Source: Symbioplanes lichenis (GTDB lineage Bacteria > Actinomycetota > Actinomycetes > Mycobacteriales > Micromonosporaceae). Taken from it: a stretch of DNA of 64,000 bases. Every line of letters begins with the position of its first letter. The first letter of the stretch is position 1. Below are positions 34,479-46,200 of the stretch, piece by piece. The notes under the pieces were generated by a model. The model had not been told where the DNA came from, did no database searches, and saw only the letters and a list, made by a program, of their open reading frames with translations. Both the position numbers and the translations under genes were made by a program. Where the stretch lies: assembly GCF_030709675.1 (NCBI RefSeq), contig NZ_JAUZQD010000002.1, positions 62,001-126,000 of the forward strand. Direction: 5' to 3'.

Positions 34479-35383
34479 TGACCCAGGACCTGCTGCCGCA
34501 GGTGCGGCTGCGGCACTGGGGCCGCTGGATCAGCGGTGTCCTCATCGTGCTGATCCTGCTGGCGCTGGGCTGGGGCGCCGCGCAGGGCGACATCGCGTAC
34601 GGCGACATCCCGTACTACCTGCGTTCGCCGATCATCCTCAAGGGCCTGGTCGGCACCATTGTCCTGGCTGTCGTCGCGCAGGGCGTGGCCATCGTCATCG
34701 GCGTCCTGATCGCGCTGATGCGCATCTCGCACAACCCGGTGGCGCGCGCCTTCGCCGGCGCGTACACCTGGCTGTTCCGGGGTCTGCCGGTGCTCCTGCA
34801 GATCCTGCTCTGGTACAACCTGGCGCTGATCTTCCCGCGGCTGTCGGTCGGCGTCCCGTTCACCGGCCTGAAGATCCTCGACGTCGAGACCAACGCGGTC
34901 ATGACCACCTTCGTCGCGGCGTTCCTCGGCCTGGCGCTGAACGAGAGCGCCTACATGGCCGAGATCGTCCGGGCCGGGCTCAAGAGCGTCGACCGGGGTC
35001 AGATCGAGGCCGCGCAGTCGATCGGCGAGACTCCCACCCAGCGCCTGCGGCGGATCGTGCTGCCGCAGGCGATGCGGGTGATCATCCCGCCGACCGGCAA
35101 CGACTTCATCAACATGCTCAAGGGCACGGCGATGGCGTCGGTGATCGGCTACGTGGAGCTGATCCGCGCCGCGAACAACATCTCGTCCTTCAACCTCCAG
35201 GTGATGGAGACCCTGATCGCCGCGGCGATCTGGTACATGGTCGTCGTCACCGTGGCCAGCGTCGGGCAGTACTACCTGGAACGCGGGTTCGACCGGCAGG
35301 ACCGCCGGGCCGGGCCCCCGTCGCTGAGGCGCAGGCTCGCCCTGAACCTCGGCCGGCCGCCGATGGTGAGGAGTCCGCAGTGA
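34478..35383 (+). CDS. Amino-acid ABC transporter permease (HisM/GlnP type)
   Basis: 301 residues, about six transmembrane helices after an N-terminal amphipathic stretch. Polar-amino-acid permease features: [20 protein letters not shown] at the start of the core, [18 protein letters not shown], and the EAA loop [20 protein letters not shown] followed by [21 protein letters not shown] single permease gene implies a homodimer. ATG 34478 overlaps the preceding stop by one base; its stop overlaps the ATPase GTG (GTGA). Confidence 0.92.
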   Translation: MTQDLLPQVRLRHWGRWISGVLIVLILLALGWGAAQGDIAYGDIPYYLRSPIILKGLVGTIVLAVVAQGVAIVIGVLIALMRISHNPVARAFAGAYTWLFRGLPVLLQILLWYNLALIFPRLSVGVPFTGLKILDVETNAVMTTFVAAFLGLALNESAYMAEIVRAGLKSVDRGQIEAAQSIGETPTQRLRRIVLPQAMRVIIPPTGNDFINMLKGTAMASVIGYVELIRAANNISSFNLQVMETLIAAAIWYMVVVTVASVGQYYLERGFDRQDRRAGPPSLRRRLALNLGRPPMVRSPQ

Positions 35384-36153
35384 ACGACCCGGGTCTGGTC
35401 CTGGACGCCCGCAGGATCACCAAGGCGTACGGCGACCACGTCGTGCTGAACGAGGTATCCCTGCAAGTGCGCTCGGGCGAGGTGGTCTGCATCATCGGCC
35501 CGTCCGGTGCCGGCAAGTCGACCTTCCTGCGCACGCTCAACCATCTGGAGAAGCCGGACAGCGGCGAGGTGTGGGTCGGGGGCGAGCCGATGGGCTTCCG
35601 CCTGCGCGACGGCAAGCTGCACGAGCTCAGCGAGCGCAAGGTCTCGGCCCAGCGCGCGCGGACCGCCATGGTGTTCCAGCACTTCAACCTCTTCCCGCAC
35701 CTCACGGTGCTGGCCAACGTCATGGAGGGCCCGGTACGCGTGCAGCGCCGGCCCGCCGCCGAGGTGCGCGCCGAGGCCCTCGAGGTGCTGGGCCGCGTCG
35801 GCCTGTCGGAGAAGGCGGACGCCTATCCGGGGCAGCTCTCCGGCGGCCAGCGCCAGCGCGTCGCCATCGCCCGCGCCGTCGCCATGAAACCGCTGTTCCT
35901 GCTCTTCGACGAGCCCACCTCGGCGCTCGACCCGGAACTCGTGGGGGAGGTCCTCACCGTCATGTCCGACCTGGCCGCGCAGGGCATGACGATGCTCGTC
36001 GTGACCCATGAGATCCAGTTCGCCCGCGAGGTCGCCGACCGGGTCGTCTTCATGGCCGACGCCGGGATCGTCGAGCAGGGCCCGGTCGACCAGGTGCTGG
36101 TCGCCCCGCGGGAGGCGCGCACCCGCCAGTTCCTCAAGCGGGTGCTGGCGTGA
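35380..36153 (+). CDS. Amino-acid ABC transporter ATP-binding protein (GlnQ type)
   Basis: 257 residues. Walker [11 protein letters not shown]-loop [17 protein letters not shown], signature [19 protein letters not shown] and Walker [17 protein letters not shown], all as in GlnQ/HisP. It energises the permease encoded just upstream. GTG start in a GTGA overlap; its own stop overlaps the GTG of the aminotransferase gene in the same way, so all four products are translationally coupled. Confidence 0.93.
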   Translation: MNDPGLVLDARRITKAYGDHVVLNEVSLQVRSGEVVCIIGPSGAGKSTFLRTLNHLEKPDSGEVWVGGEPMGFRLRDGKLHELSERKVSAQRARTAMVFQHFNLFPHLTVLANVMEGPVRVQRRPAAEVRAEALEVLGRVGLSEKADAYPGQLSGGQRQRVAIARAVAMKPLFLLFDEPTSALDPELVGEVLTVMSDLAAQGMTMLVVTHEIQFAREVADRVVFMADAGIVEQGPVDQVLVAPREARTRQFLKRVLA

Positions 36154-37226
36154 GCGACTACCTGTCGTCCTTCGAGGAGCCGCCGGGCTATCTGAACTTC
36201 GCGAGTTACGGCCCGCCCTCCCGGGCCGTGCTCCGGAGCGTCACCGACGCCGTCGAGGGGTCGGTGACCGGCGTCCCCAGCGCCGGGCTGCACGCGGCCG
36301 ACGGGCGCGCCCTGGCCGCGGTCTCCCGCCTGACCGGCTTCCCGCCGGCGGCCTGCACCCTGGCCACCAGCACGTCGGCGGGCCTGCAGCAGGTCGCCTT
36401 CGGCCTGCCCGGCGGCGAGGTGCTGGTCAGCGGGGGCGAGTTCCCGTCCAACCTCTACCCCTGGTGGCGGGCGCAGGAGGCCGGGCTGCTGCGGGTACGC
36501 CAGATCGGCAGCACCGAGATGACGCCGGACGTCGTGGCCGGCGCGCTCACGCCGGCGACGACCGCGGTGGCGCTCAGTGCCGTCGACTTCCGCACCGGCT
36601 ACCGTGCCGACCTGGCCGCCCTGCGCGAGGTGATCGGCGACCGGCTGCTGATCGTCGACGGGATCCAGGGCTTCGGTGTCCTCGACCAGGACTGGACGCA
36701 CGCGGACGCGCTGGCGGCCGGCGGCCAGAAGTGGCTGCGCGCGGGCTGGGGCACCGGGTTCGTCGCGCTCTCCGCCCGCGCGCTCGACCGCCTGCGCCCG
36801 GTCCTGGGCGGCTGGACCGGCGTCGAGGACCCGACCGGGTACGACGGCCGCCCGCACCCCCTGCGGGAGGGCGCCGGCCGGCTCTCGGTCACCAACCTGT
36901 CCCCGTACGCCTCGGCCGCCCTCGGCACCGCCCTGGAGCAGCTGGAGAGCTTCGGCGTCGCCACGGTCGAGGCCCGGATCCGGGAGCGGGTCGACGCCCT
37001 CCTCGCGGCGGTGTCCGCGCCGGTGCTGTCCCCTGTGGACACGCGTCACCGGGCCGGCATCGTCGTCGTGAAGGTCGCCGACGCCCCGCAGGCCCTCGCC
37101 CGCCTGCAGGACGCCGGGATCACCGCCACCGCGCACGGCGCCGGCCGCATCCGGCTGAGCGTCCACGCGACCACGGACCCCGGCGTCTTCCCGCTCGTCG
37201 CCGCCGTCCTGGAAGAAGCCGCGTGA
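36150..37226 (+). CDS. PLP-dependent class V aminotransferase
   Basis: 358 residues. Class V (cysteine desulfurase/isopenicillin epimerase-like) fold: [17 protein letters not shown] near the start, [51 protein letters not shown] with the cofactor Asp, and [17 protein letters not shown] where the Lys is the expected Schiff-base residue. Coupled by a GTGA overlap to the ABC ATPase, so the imported substrate is probably an amino compound that this enzyme transforms (inference). Exact reaction unknown; desulfurase, lyase or transaminase are all possible. Converges with the giant surface-protein gene, 13 bp away. Confidence 0.85.
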   Translation: MSDYLSSFEEPPGYLNFASYGPPSRAVLRSVTDAVEGSVTGVPSAGLHAADGRALAAVSRLTGFPPAACTLATSTSAGLQQVAFGLPGGEVLVSGGEFPSNLYPWWRAQEAGLLRVRQIGSTEMTPDVVAGALTPATTAVALSAVDFRTGYRADLAALREVIGDRLLIVDGIQGFGVLDQDWTHADALAAGGQKWLRAGWGTGFVALSARALDRLRPVLGGWTGVEDPTGYDGRPHPLREGAGRLSVTNLSPYASAALGTALEQLESFGVATVEARIRERVDALLAAVSAPVLSPVDTRHRAGIVVVKVADAPQALARLQDAGITATAHGAGRIRLSVHATTDPGVFPLVAAVLEEAA

Positions 37227-37239
37227 AGCGGTCACCGGG

Positions 37240-40200
37240 TCAGCGGCGGCGGGTGCGGGCTCCGATCCGGGCGACCGCACCACCGACCACCAGCAGGACG
37301 GCCAGCAGGATGAGGCCGGTCAGGTCCTGGCCCGTCTTCGGCAGGTTGCCCGAGCCGTTCGAGCCGCTGCCGGCCGGTGTGTCGGTCCCCGTGTCGCCGT
37401 CGGAGTTCGAGTCATCCGGGTCGGAGGTGTCGGTGTCGGAATCGGTGGCCGAGCCGGCGATGGTCAGCGACGCCGTGGCCGTGTTGTTGACCGTGTTGCC
37501 CTCGGCGCTGGTCGTGCTGATCGTGACGTTCACCGGGAACGTGCCGGCCTTGGCGGTCTTGGCGACGGCCAGGTAGAGCCACAGCTCGCTGCTGGCGCCG
37601 ACCGGGGCCTCCGGGCCGGTGCATGTGACGGCGTTAGCGTCCACGTCCGGCGCCGCCGTGCAGGCCAGTTCGATCGTGTCGGCGGCGGTGGCCTGCGCGG
37701 TGAAACCGGCCGCCGTGGCGTCGAGCAGGACGGCCGCCTTCGTCAGCGTGGTCCCGGCCGGCGGGTCGATGACGAAGCTGACGTCGGCCGCGCTGGTCGT
37801 GCCGTTGTTGCTGTACGGCAGCTTGAGCAGGAGCGTGGCGCCCTTCGTGGCCTTCGGCTGCGGGTTCGAGTACTCGATGTTCAGGTCCACCGACGGCGCG
37901 CTGACCGTGAACGTGGGCAGGGCCTGGTCGTCGGAGGAGCCACAGGCACCGTTGCCGCCGCCGTCGACGCAGCCGCCGCTGATCGTGGAGCCGACCGCCG
38001 CGCTGCTGCTCACCACGAGCGGCAAGTCGATCTGGGTCGTCTCGCCGTTGGCGATGCCCAGGGTGCAGACCACGAGCCGGGCGCCCGAGCCCGGGACGCA
38101 GCCGTCGGGCAGCGTGCCCGCGGTCGTGTTTGTGGGCAGGACGATCGTCGCCACGTACGGGTTCGCGTCCTGCGGCCCCGAGTTGCTCAGCGTGATCGGC
38201 AGCACCGTGGTCTGGCCCGGCGCGGGTCGCGGCACGGTCGGGGCGCCGACGGTGACCGTGACGTTGTAGCTCGCGGCGGTCGCGGTGACCAGCGTCCCGG
38301 AGCTGCTGAGCGTGCCCGCGGTGGTGTCGCCGGCCAGCAGGACGCCGGTCGGGGTCCACTTGGTGCCGGTGGTGACCGTGCTCGCGAGCGTCACGGCGAC
38401 CGTGATCGTCAGCGGTGTCCCGGCGGCCAGCGTGAGCCCGGTGCAGGTGATGGCGCTCGCACCGATCGTGCAGTCGCTGCCCCCGGCGTTCGCGCCGGTG
38501 ACAGTCATGCCGGCGGGCTTGCCGGCGAGCGGGATCGTCAGCGTCAGATCGTCGTACGACGCGATCGCCGACGTGAATCGGATCGTCGCCGGGCCCGAGT
38601 CGCCCGCGGCCACGGTCGCCGGTGTGAAGGCGGTGGTGACGTTGCCGGTCAGCGGCCGGTCCGCGGCGAAGGAGACGACCGTCGCGTTGCCGCCGCAGAC
38701 CGCCGGGCTGCCGGAGACCGTGACGCAGCCGTTCGCGACCGGGTCGCCGTTGCTCGCCGTGCTGCTGACGACCACCGGGACCGTCCACGTGCGGCTCGTC
38801 CCGGCGGCCTGCGCGAACCGGCAGGTCAGCGTGGTCGCCGCGCTGCGGTTGCAGTCGAGGGCGACCTGCCCCGCCAGCGTGCCGAAGGTGCTGTTGGTCG
38901 GGGCGGTCACAGTGGCGGTCACGGCGGCCGCGTCGGACGGGCCGCTGTTCGTCACGGTGATCTGCGTCGAGGTGACGTCCCCGGGCAGCACATCGCCGGT
39001 CGGCCCGGTGACGGTCGCGGTGACGGTGCTGGTGGCGGTGCCGACCGTCAGCGCGGTGACCGGCCGGGTGACGGCGACGTCGCCCTGCCGGACGCCGACC
39101 TGTGGCGCCCAGGCCGACCCGGTGACCGCGGCCGCCGTCGCCGAGACCGCGAGCGCGATGCCGGTCGACGCCCCGGCCGCGAGCGTGATGTCCGAGCAGG
39201 TGACGGCGGTGGCGCCCACGACGCAGCCGGCGGGGGTCGCGCCGGTGACGGTCACCCCGGCGGGGAGCCCGCTCAATGGGATCGTCACGGTCAGCCCGCT
39301 GCGGGCGTCGGCGGCGCGGACGGTCACTGTCGCGGTGCCCGTACGCCCGGGAATGATCGCGATGGTGTCGGCCGTGACCGTGATCGCCTGGTCGAGCGTC
39401 CGCGTCAGCGGGATGCCGGGCACGTCTTCCTCGGTGGGGCCGCACACCCCGTTGCCGTCGGCGTCGACGCAGCCGTCGCCGAGCGTGGTCGTCGGGTCGG
39501 CGTCCGCGTTGACGATCAGCGGGATCTCCCAGACCAGCGGCGCCGCGGCCGCGGTCAGGTCGAAGCGACAGGTGAGGCGACGGTTGTCAGCCGGCGCGCA
39601 GTCCTGGGAAGCCTGCCCGGTGAGCGCGCCGAAGGTGGTGCCGGTCGGCGCGAGAATGCTCGTGGTCGCGTTCACGGCGTCGGACGGGCCGGTGTTGTCG
39701 GCGGTCACGGTCAGGGTCGCCGTGCCGCCGGGCGTGACCCCGGCCGCCGCGACGGACGAGTCGTAGACGATCGGCGCGACCGGCGGGCCGGCCGTCACGA
39801 GCGTGGCGGCGGAGGTCAGCGTGCCCGCCGTCGCGTCGCCGGCCAGCGTGATGCCGGTCTGGTTCCACGTGCCGGTGGCCGTGCCGGAGAGCGCCACCGG
39901 CAGCGTCACGACCAGCGGTGTCCCGGCGGCCAGCGACAGCCCGGTGCAGGTGATCGCCGTGGCGCCCACGACGCAGGTCCCGGCCCCGGTGACGGTCATC
40001 CCGGCCGGCTTGCCGCTCAGCGGGATCGTCAGGGTCAGGTCGTCGTAGGAGGCGGTCGAGGTGTACCGCAGGGTGGCGGTCCCCGAGGAGCCGGGAGTCA
40101 CGGTCACCGGGGTGACGGCGAGCGTCGCCGACTCCTGCAGGCCCCGGCCCGCGGCCAGCGAGGTCACCAGGGCGTTGCCGCCGCAGACCGGCGCACCGCC

Positions 40201-43200
40201 GGCGACGGTGACGCAGCCGTTCGCGACCCGGTCGCCGTTGGCGGCGGTGCCGTCGACCAGCACCGGGATCGTCCAGGTGCGGCTGGTCCCGGCGGTCTGG
40301 CCGAAGGAGCAGGTCAGGGTCGTGGTGCCGGCGACGCCGCAGTCCAGGGCGACCTGGCCCGAGAGCGGCCCGAAGGTGCTGTTCGTCGGGGCGGTGACCG
40401 TGGCGGTCACGCCGGTCGCGTCGGACGGGCCGGGGTTCGTGACGGTGATCTGCGTCGAGGTGACGTCGCCCGGCAGCACGGTGCCGGCCGGGCCGGTGAC
40501 GGTCGCGGTGAGCGGGGCGACGGGCGTGCCGGTGACGGCCAGCCGGCCGCTGCCGGTCGCCGTCTCGCCGCCGGCCTCGAGGGTGATGCCGGTCGCCGTC
40601 CAGGTCACTCCGGCGCGCAGCGCGGCCGTGGCCCGGATCAGCAGGGCGACCGGGTCCGAGGTGCCTGCCGCCACGTCGACGCCGGTGCAGCGCACCTCGC
40701 CCGTCCAGCCGCAGACGGACCCGGTGGGCCCGGCGGCGGAGACGACGGTGAGACCGGCGGGGAGCGAGGTCAGCGGGACGGTCACGGTGGCACCGGGCAC
40801 GGCCCGGTCGGCGACGACCCGCACGTACGCGATCCCGGTCTGACCCGGCACGACTGTCGCGTCCCGCGTGGTGAGCTGCACCCGGCCGCTGAGCGGCGTG
40901 CCGAGGACGATCTCCGGCAGGTCCGTCGTGCAGCCGCTGCCGGTGTCCACGCAGCCGTCGCCGAGCGTGGTGCCGCCCCCGGCCGTCGCCGCGACGCGGA
41001 TCGGCAGCGTGAAGCGGAGCGTGGCGGCCGCGTCGACGTCGACCGTGCACGTCGCGGCGCGGGGATCGGCCGCCGTGCAGAAGGCGGGCAGCGGGTCGAT
41101 GAACGTGGTGCTCTGCGGCGCGCGGAAGGTGAGCACGCGGGCCCGGGCGTTCGACGGGCCGCTGTTGGCGACCGCGACGGCCAGGGACGAGTCGGCGCCC
41201 GGCAGGACGGTGCCCGGGGCCGGGGGAGTGACGGTCACGGTCAGCGTGCTCGCGGCGGCGCCGACGGTCAGCGCGGTCACCGGCCGGACCACGGCGATCT
41301 GACCCTGGGTCACGGAGACCTGCGGAGTCCAGGTGGCCCCGGCTGTCGCGGCCGCCGTCGTCGTCACGGCCAGGGCGATCGGGGTGGATCCGCCGGCGGC
41401 CAGTGTGATGCCCGTGCAGGTGACGTCGGTCGTGCCCACGATGCAGTCGGTGGTGCCGCCCTGGCGGGCGCCTGTCACGGTCACCCCGGCGGGGAGCCCG
41501 GTCAGCGGGATCGTCACGGTCAGCCCGCTGCGCGCGTCGGCCGCGCGGACGGTCACTGTCGCGGTGCCCGTACGCCCGGGAATGATCGCGACGTTGTCGG
41601 CCGTGACCGTGATGGCCTGGTCGAGCGTCCGGGTGAGCGGGATGCCGGGCAGGTCTTCCTCGGTGGGCCCGCAGACCCCGTTGCCGTCGGCGTCGACGCA
41701 GCCGTCGCCGAGCGTGGTCGTCGGGTCGGCATCCGCGTTGACGACCAGCGGAATCGTCCAGACCAGCGGCGCCGCGGCCGCGGTCAGGTCGAAGCGGCAG
41801 TCCAGGCGACGGTCCCCGGCGGGCGTGCAGTCGGCCGCCGCCTGGCCGCCGAGCGGGCCGAAGGTCGTGCCGGTCGGCGCGAGGATGCTCGTGGTCGCGT
41901 TCACGGCGTCGGACGGGCCGGTGTTGTCGGCGGTCACGGTCAGGGTCGCCGTGCCGCCCGGGGTCACCCCGGCCGCCGCGACGGTGGCGTCGTAGACGAT
42001 CGGGGCCACGGGCGGCCCGGTGGTGATCAGCGTGCCGGTCCCGTACGCCTGCTGGCCGGCGGCGTTGCGCAAGGTGATCTGGCCCGGGTTCCAGGTGACC
42101 CCGGCGGCCGCGGCCCCGGACGCGCGAGCGGTCACGCGGACGACCTCGTTGCGGCCCGTGGTGAGCGCCAGCCCGGTGCACACGATGTCGCCGGTGGACG
42201 TGCACGAGCCGGGCGCGACGCCGGTGATCGTCAGGCCGGCGGGCAGCGTGCCGGTCGGCACGGTCAGGGTCAGGCCGGTGAGGTCCTGGGTCGAGGTGAC
42301 GACGACCGTGCCGGTGGCCGGGTCGCCGCCCGGGACCGCGGTGCCCGCCTCGACGGTGAGCGTGGCGGCCGCGCCCAGCGGCGTCTGCAGCTCGACCGGC
42401 GGCAGGGGCTGGTCCGGCGCCCCGCCGCAGACCCCGTCGAGGTTCGCGTCCCAGCAGCCGTCGTCGAGGACGACGTCCGGGTCCGCGGTGCCCGGCACGA
42501 GCAGGCCGAGGGTGAAGACGCGGTCGCCGGCGGGCAGGTCGGCCGCGCAGGTGACCAGGGTGGTGGCGGCGGTGCAGAAGCCGGCGGCCGGGCCGCCCAG
42601 CGGGGCGAAGGTCGTGCCGGTCGGCGCCTTGAACTGCACCCGCGCGCCCGGGTAGAGCGACGGGCCCTCGTTGGTCAGCGTCACCGCCAGCTCGGCCGTG
42701 CCGCCCGGCGGGACCGTGCCGGGGCCGGGGGCGTCGACGGCGACGGTGAGCGGGTGGACGGGCGCGCCGATCCGGGCGGCCACCGGGGTGAAGGTCGCGG
42801 TCTCGGTGCCGTCGGTGACCGTGACCGTGGGCGTCCAGGTGGCCTGGGCCGCGTCCGGAGCCGCGGTCAGCCGCAGGGTGAGCGTGACCGGGAGGTCGAC
42901 GTTCGCGCAGTCCGTGCAGGGTGTCGCGCTCGTCAGCGTCAGGCCGGCCGGCAGCGCCGAGGTGTCCAGCCGCACGGTCGAGCCGGGCCGGGGCTGCGAG
43001 CTGCTCACGGTGATCGTGGCAGTGCCGGTCGTGCCCGGCGTGATCGACGGGTTGGTGCTGGTCACGGTCACGACGCCGGCCAGCGGGGCGCGCAGGGCGA
43101 GGTCGGGCAGGACCACGTCGCCGGTCCCGCCGCAGGCCCCGGTGCCGTCGAGGTCGGCGCAGCCGCCGGTGATCCGCACGTCCGGGTCCGCGTCGGCCGG

Positions 43201-46200
43201 GATCACCACGGGCAGCGTCAGGACCAGCGGCTCGCTGGTGGCGGCCAGATTGACCCGGCAGGTCAGCGTGGTCGTCGTGGTGGCGGTGCACGCCTCGGCG
43301 GTGGCGCCGGACAGTGGGCCGAAGGTGGTGCCGACCGGCGCGGTCACGGCGACCGGCGCGTCGACGGCGTCCGAGGGGCCCTGGTTGTCGAGCACGAGGT
43401 CGATGGCGGCGGTACCGCCGGGCAGGACGGTGCCCTCGGCCGGGGCGCGCGTGGTGCCGGTCAGCGTGAAGCTCGCCGCGCCGGTGCGCAGCAGCACGCC
43501 GTCCGCGGACCGGCTGGCCCCGGCGCCGTTGGTGACGGTGATGCCGGTGGCGGTCCAGGTCGCGGCGGGCGCGGCCGAGGAGACAGCCAGCGGTACGGAC
43601 ACCGTGGCGGCACCCCCGGCGGCGATGTCGACGCCGGTGCACCGGATCGTGGAAGCGTCGCCGGTGCACGTGCCGCCCGGGGCGACGGACGGCGTGCCGA
43701 TGGTGACGCCGGCGGGCAGCCCGGCCAGCGGCACGGTGACGGTCAGCCCGGTCTGGGCCGGGTCGGTGGTCACGGTGACCCGGGCGACGCCGGTGCGGCC
43801 CGGGGTGACCGTGACCGGGGTGGTGCTGAGGGCGACCTGCTGGGCGAACGGCGTCGCGAGCGGCACCGGCGGCACGGTCACGTCGGGCGGCGAGCAGGTG
43901 CGGTTGTTGTCGAGGTCCACGCAGCCACCGGTCAGGGGCCGGCGCGGGTCCGCGTCCGGGGCGACGACGATCGGCACGGCCACCACGATCGGGTCCGCGT
44001 CGGCGGGCAGGCCGAACGTACAGGTCAAGCGGGTCGCACCCGGCTCGGTGTCACAGATCGCGCCGGTCGGCGCGGGCAGGTCGCCGATGGTCGAGCCGGT
44101 CGGCGCGTCGAAGCCGATCGTGGTGGTGGGCAGGTCGGACGGGCCGGCGTTGTCGAGCGTGATGTCGAGCGTGCCGGTGCCGCCGGGCAGGATCGGCTCG
44201 TCCGGGCCGTCCACGGTCGCCTGCAGCGTGGCGGCGGGCGCGCCGACGACGGCCAGCTGCCCGTCCTGCGTGAGCTGCCCGTCGCTGCCGGCGTCGAGGA
44301 CGATCCCGGTGGCGGTCCAGGCGGTGCCCTGGGCGGCGGCGGCCGTCGCCCGTACGCGCAGAGCGGTCACCGGCGTCGTCGACCCGTCGGTCACGTCGAT
44401 CCCGGTGCACCGCACCTCGGACGCGGTCTGCGTGCACCCGGGCGCCACGGCTGTGACCGTCAGCGACGCGGGCACGGCGGCCAGCGGGATCACGAGCGTG
44501 AGGCCGCTCAGGTCACCGCGCTGCGACTGGACGCCGACGGTGACAGGCTCCTCCGTACCGGGGGTGACCGTGGTCGGGGTGGTGAGGATCCGCGCCCGCC
44601 GGTCGAGCGGCACGCTCAGGTCGAACTCGGGAATCGCGACGCAGTCGGTCGTGCCGGAGAAGGTCACGCAGCCGCCGGCGACGGGCGTGAACGGATCGGC
44701 GTTGACGTCGACGGCCAGGGGCAGCGCCAGCTCCGGCGTGCTCGTCCCGGCCGCGAGCGTCACCGAGCAGGTGAGCGACCGGGCGTCGCCGGCCACGGTG
44801 CAAGCGGTGGCGGCGTCGCCGGAGAGCGTGCCGAAGGTGGTGTCGGCCGGCGCCGTGACCGTGAAGGAGCGGCCGGTCACGTCGGAGGGCCCGGCGTTCG
44901 AGACCACGAGGGCCAGGCTCGTGGTGCCGCCCGCGGCGACCGTACCGTCGGCGGGCGGGGTGACCACCGCGGTGACGGTGGCCTGCGACGGCCCGGCGGT
45001 GGCGAGCGTGCCGTCCGCCGTGACGTGCTCGGGACCGTTCGTGACGTCGATGCCCGTGACGGCCCAGGCGGTGCCCGGGGCGACGGCCGCGCCGACGGCC
45101 ACGGTCAGCGCGAGGGCGAGGGGCTCGTCCTTCTTCAGGTCGACGTCGTCGCACGTGATCGACGCGGCACCGACGGCGCAACCGGTGGCCGCCGTGACCC
45201 GGAAACCGGCCGGCAGGTCCGTGAGCGGGATGGTGACGTCGAGGTCGGTCTCCGGGCGGGTGGCGGTCAGCGTGACCGTGGCGGTGCCGGTGCGCCCGGG
45301 CGCGATCGTGGCGGACGTCGTGCCGATGGTGACGATGTCCGCGAGCGGGGTCTCGAGCCAGAAGTCCGGGATCCGCGGCTCGCCCGGGTCGCACAACCCG
45401 TTCGCGTCGATGTCATAGCAGCCGCCCTCGACCACGTCGTCCGCGTCGGCCTGCGCGCTGACGGTCAGATCGAAGTCGTACGAGATCGGCGCGGCCGCCG
45501 CGGTGAGCGTGACCGGGCAGGTGGCCGAGCGTCCGTCACCGGCGATCGTGCAACCGGCCGGGCCGTTGCTCAGCGTGGTGCCTGTGGGCGCGATGACGGC
45601 GACACTCGCACCGGTCGCGTCGGACGGGCCCTCGTTGTCGACGGTGACGCGCAGCCGGCCCGTGCCGCCGGGGATCAATGTCCCGTTGGCGGGCGGCGTG
45701 AACGTGGTCGCGAGCGTGAACTGCGGCGCCCCGATCGTGGCGAGCGGGCCATCCGCCGTCACCTGCTCGGCGCCCTGCGCCACGGTGATCCCTGTGGCCG
45801 TCCACGTCGGTCCCTGCGCGACGCCGGGCGGCACGGAGACGGTCAGCCGGATCGGTGTTGTCGTGCCGTTCTCGACGGAGACATCGGTGCACGTGACCGT
45901 GGTGCTCGTGACCGTGCAGTCGCCCGCGCTGGTCACGGTCATGCCGGTGGGCAGGTCCGCGAGCGGCACGGTGACGGTCAGACCGCTCACGTCGCCGTGG
46001 GTGGCCCGGACGTTCACGGTGGCCGTGCCGGTGGTGCCCGGGGTCACGGTCACCGGGGTCGTGGTGACGGCGACCTGCTGCGCGAACGGCACCTTGAGCA
46101 TGATCGGGTCGAACGCGACGTCGGGCGCCGGGCCGCAGCTGCCGTCGTTGTCCAGGTCGACGCAGCCGCCGCCGAGCGGGGTGGCGACGTCCGCCCCGGC

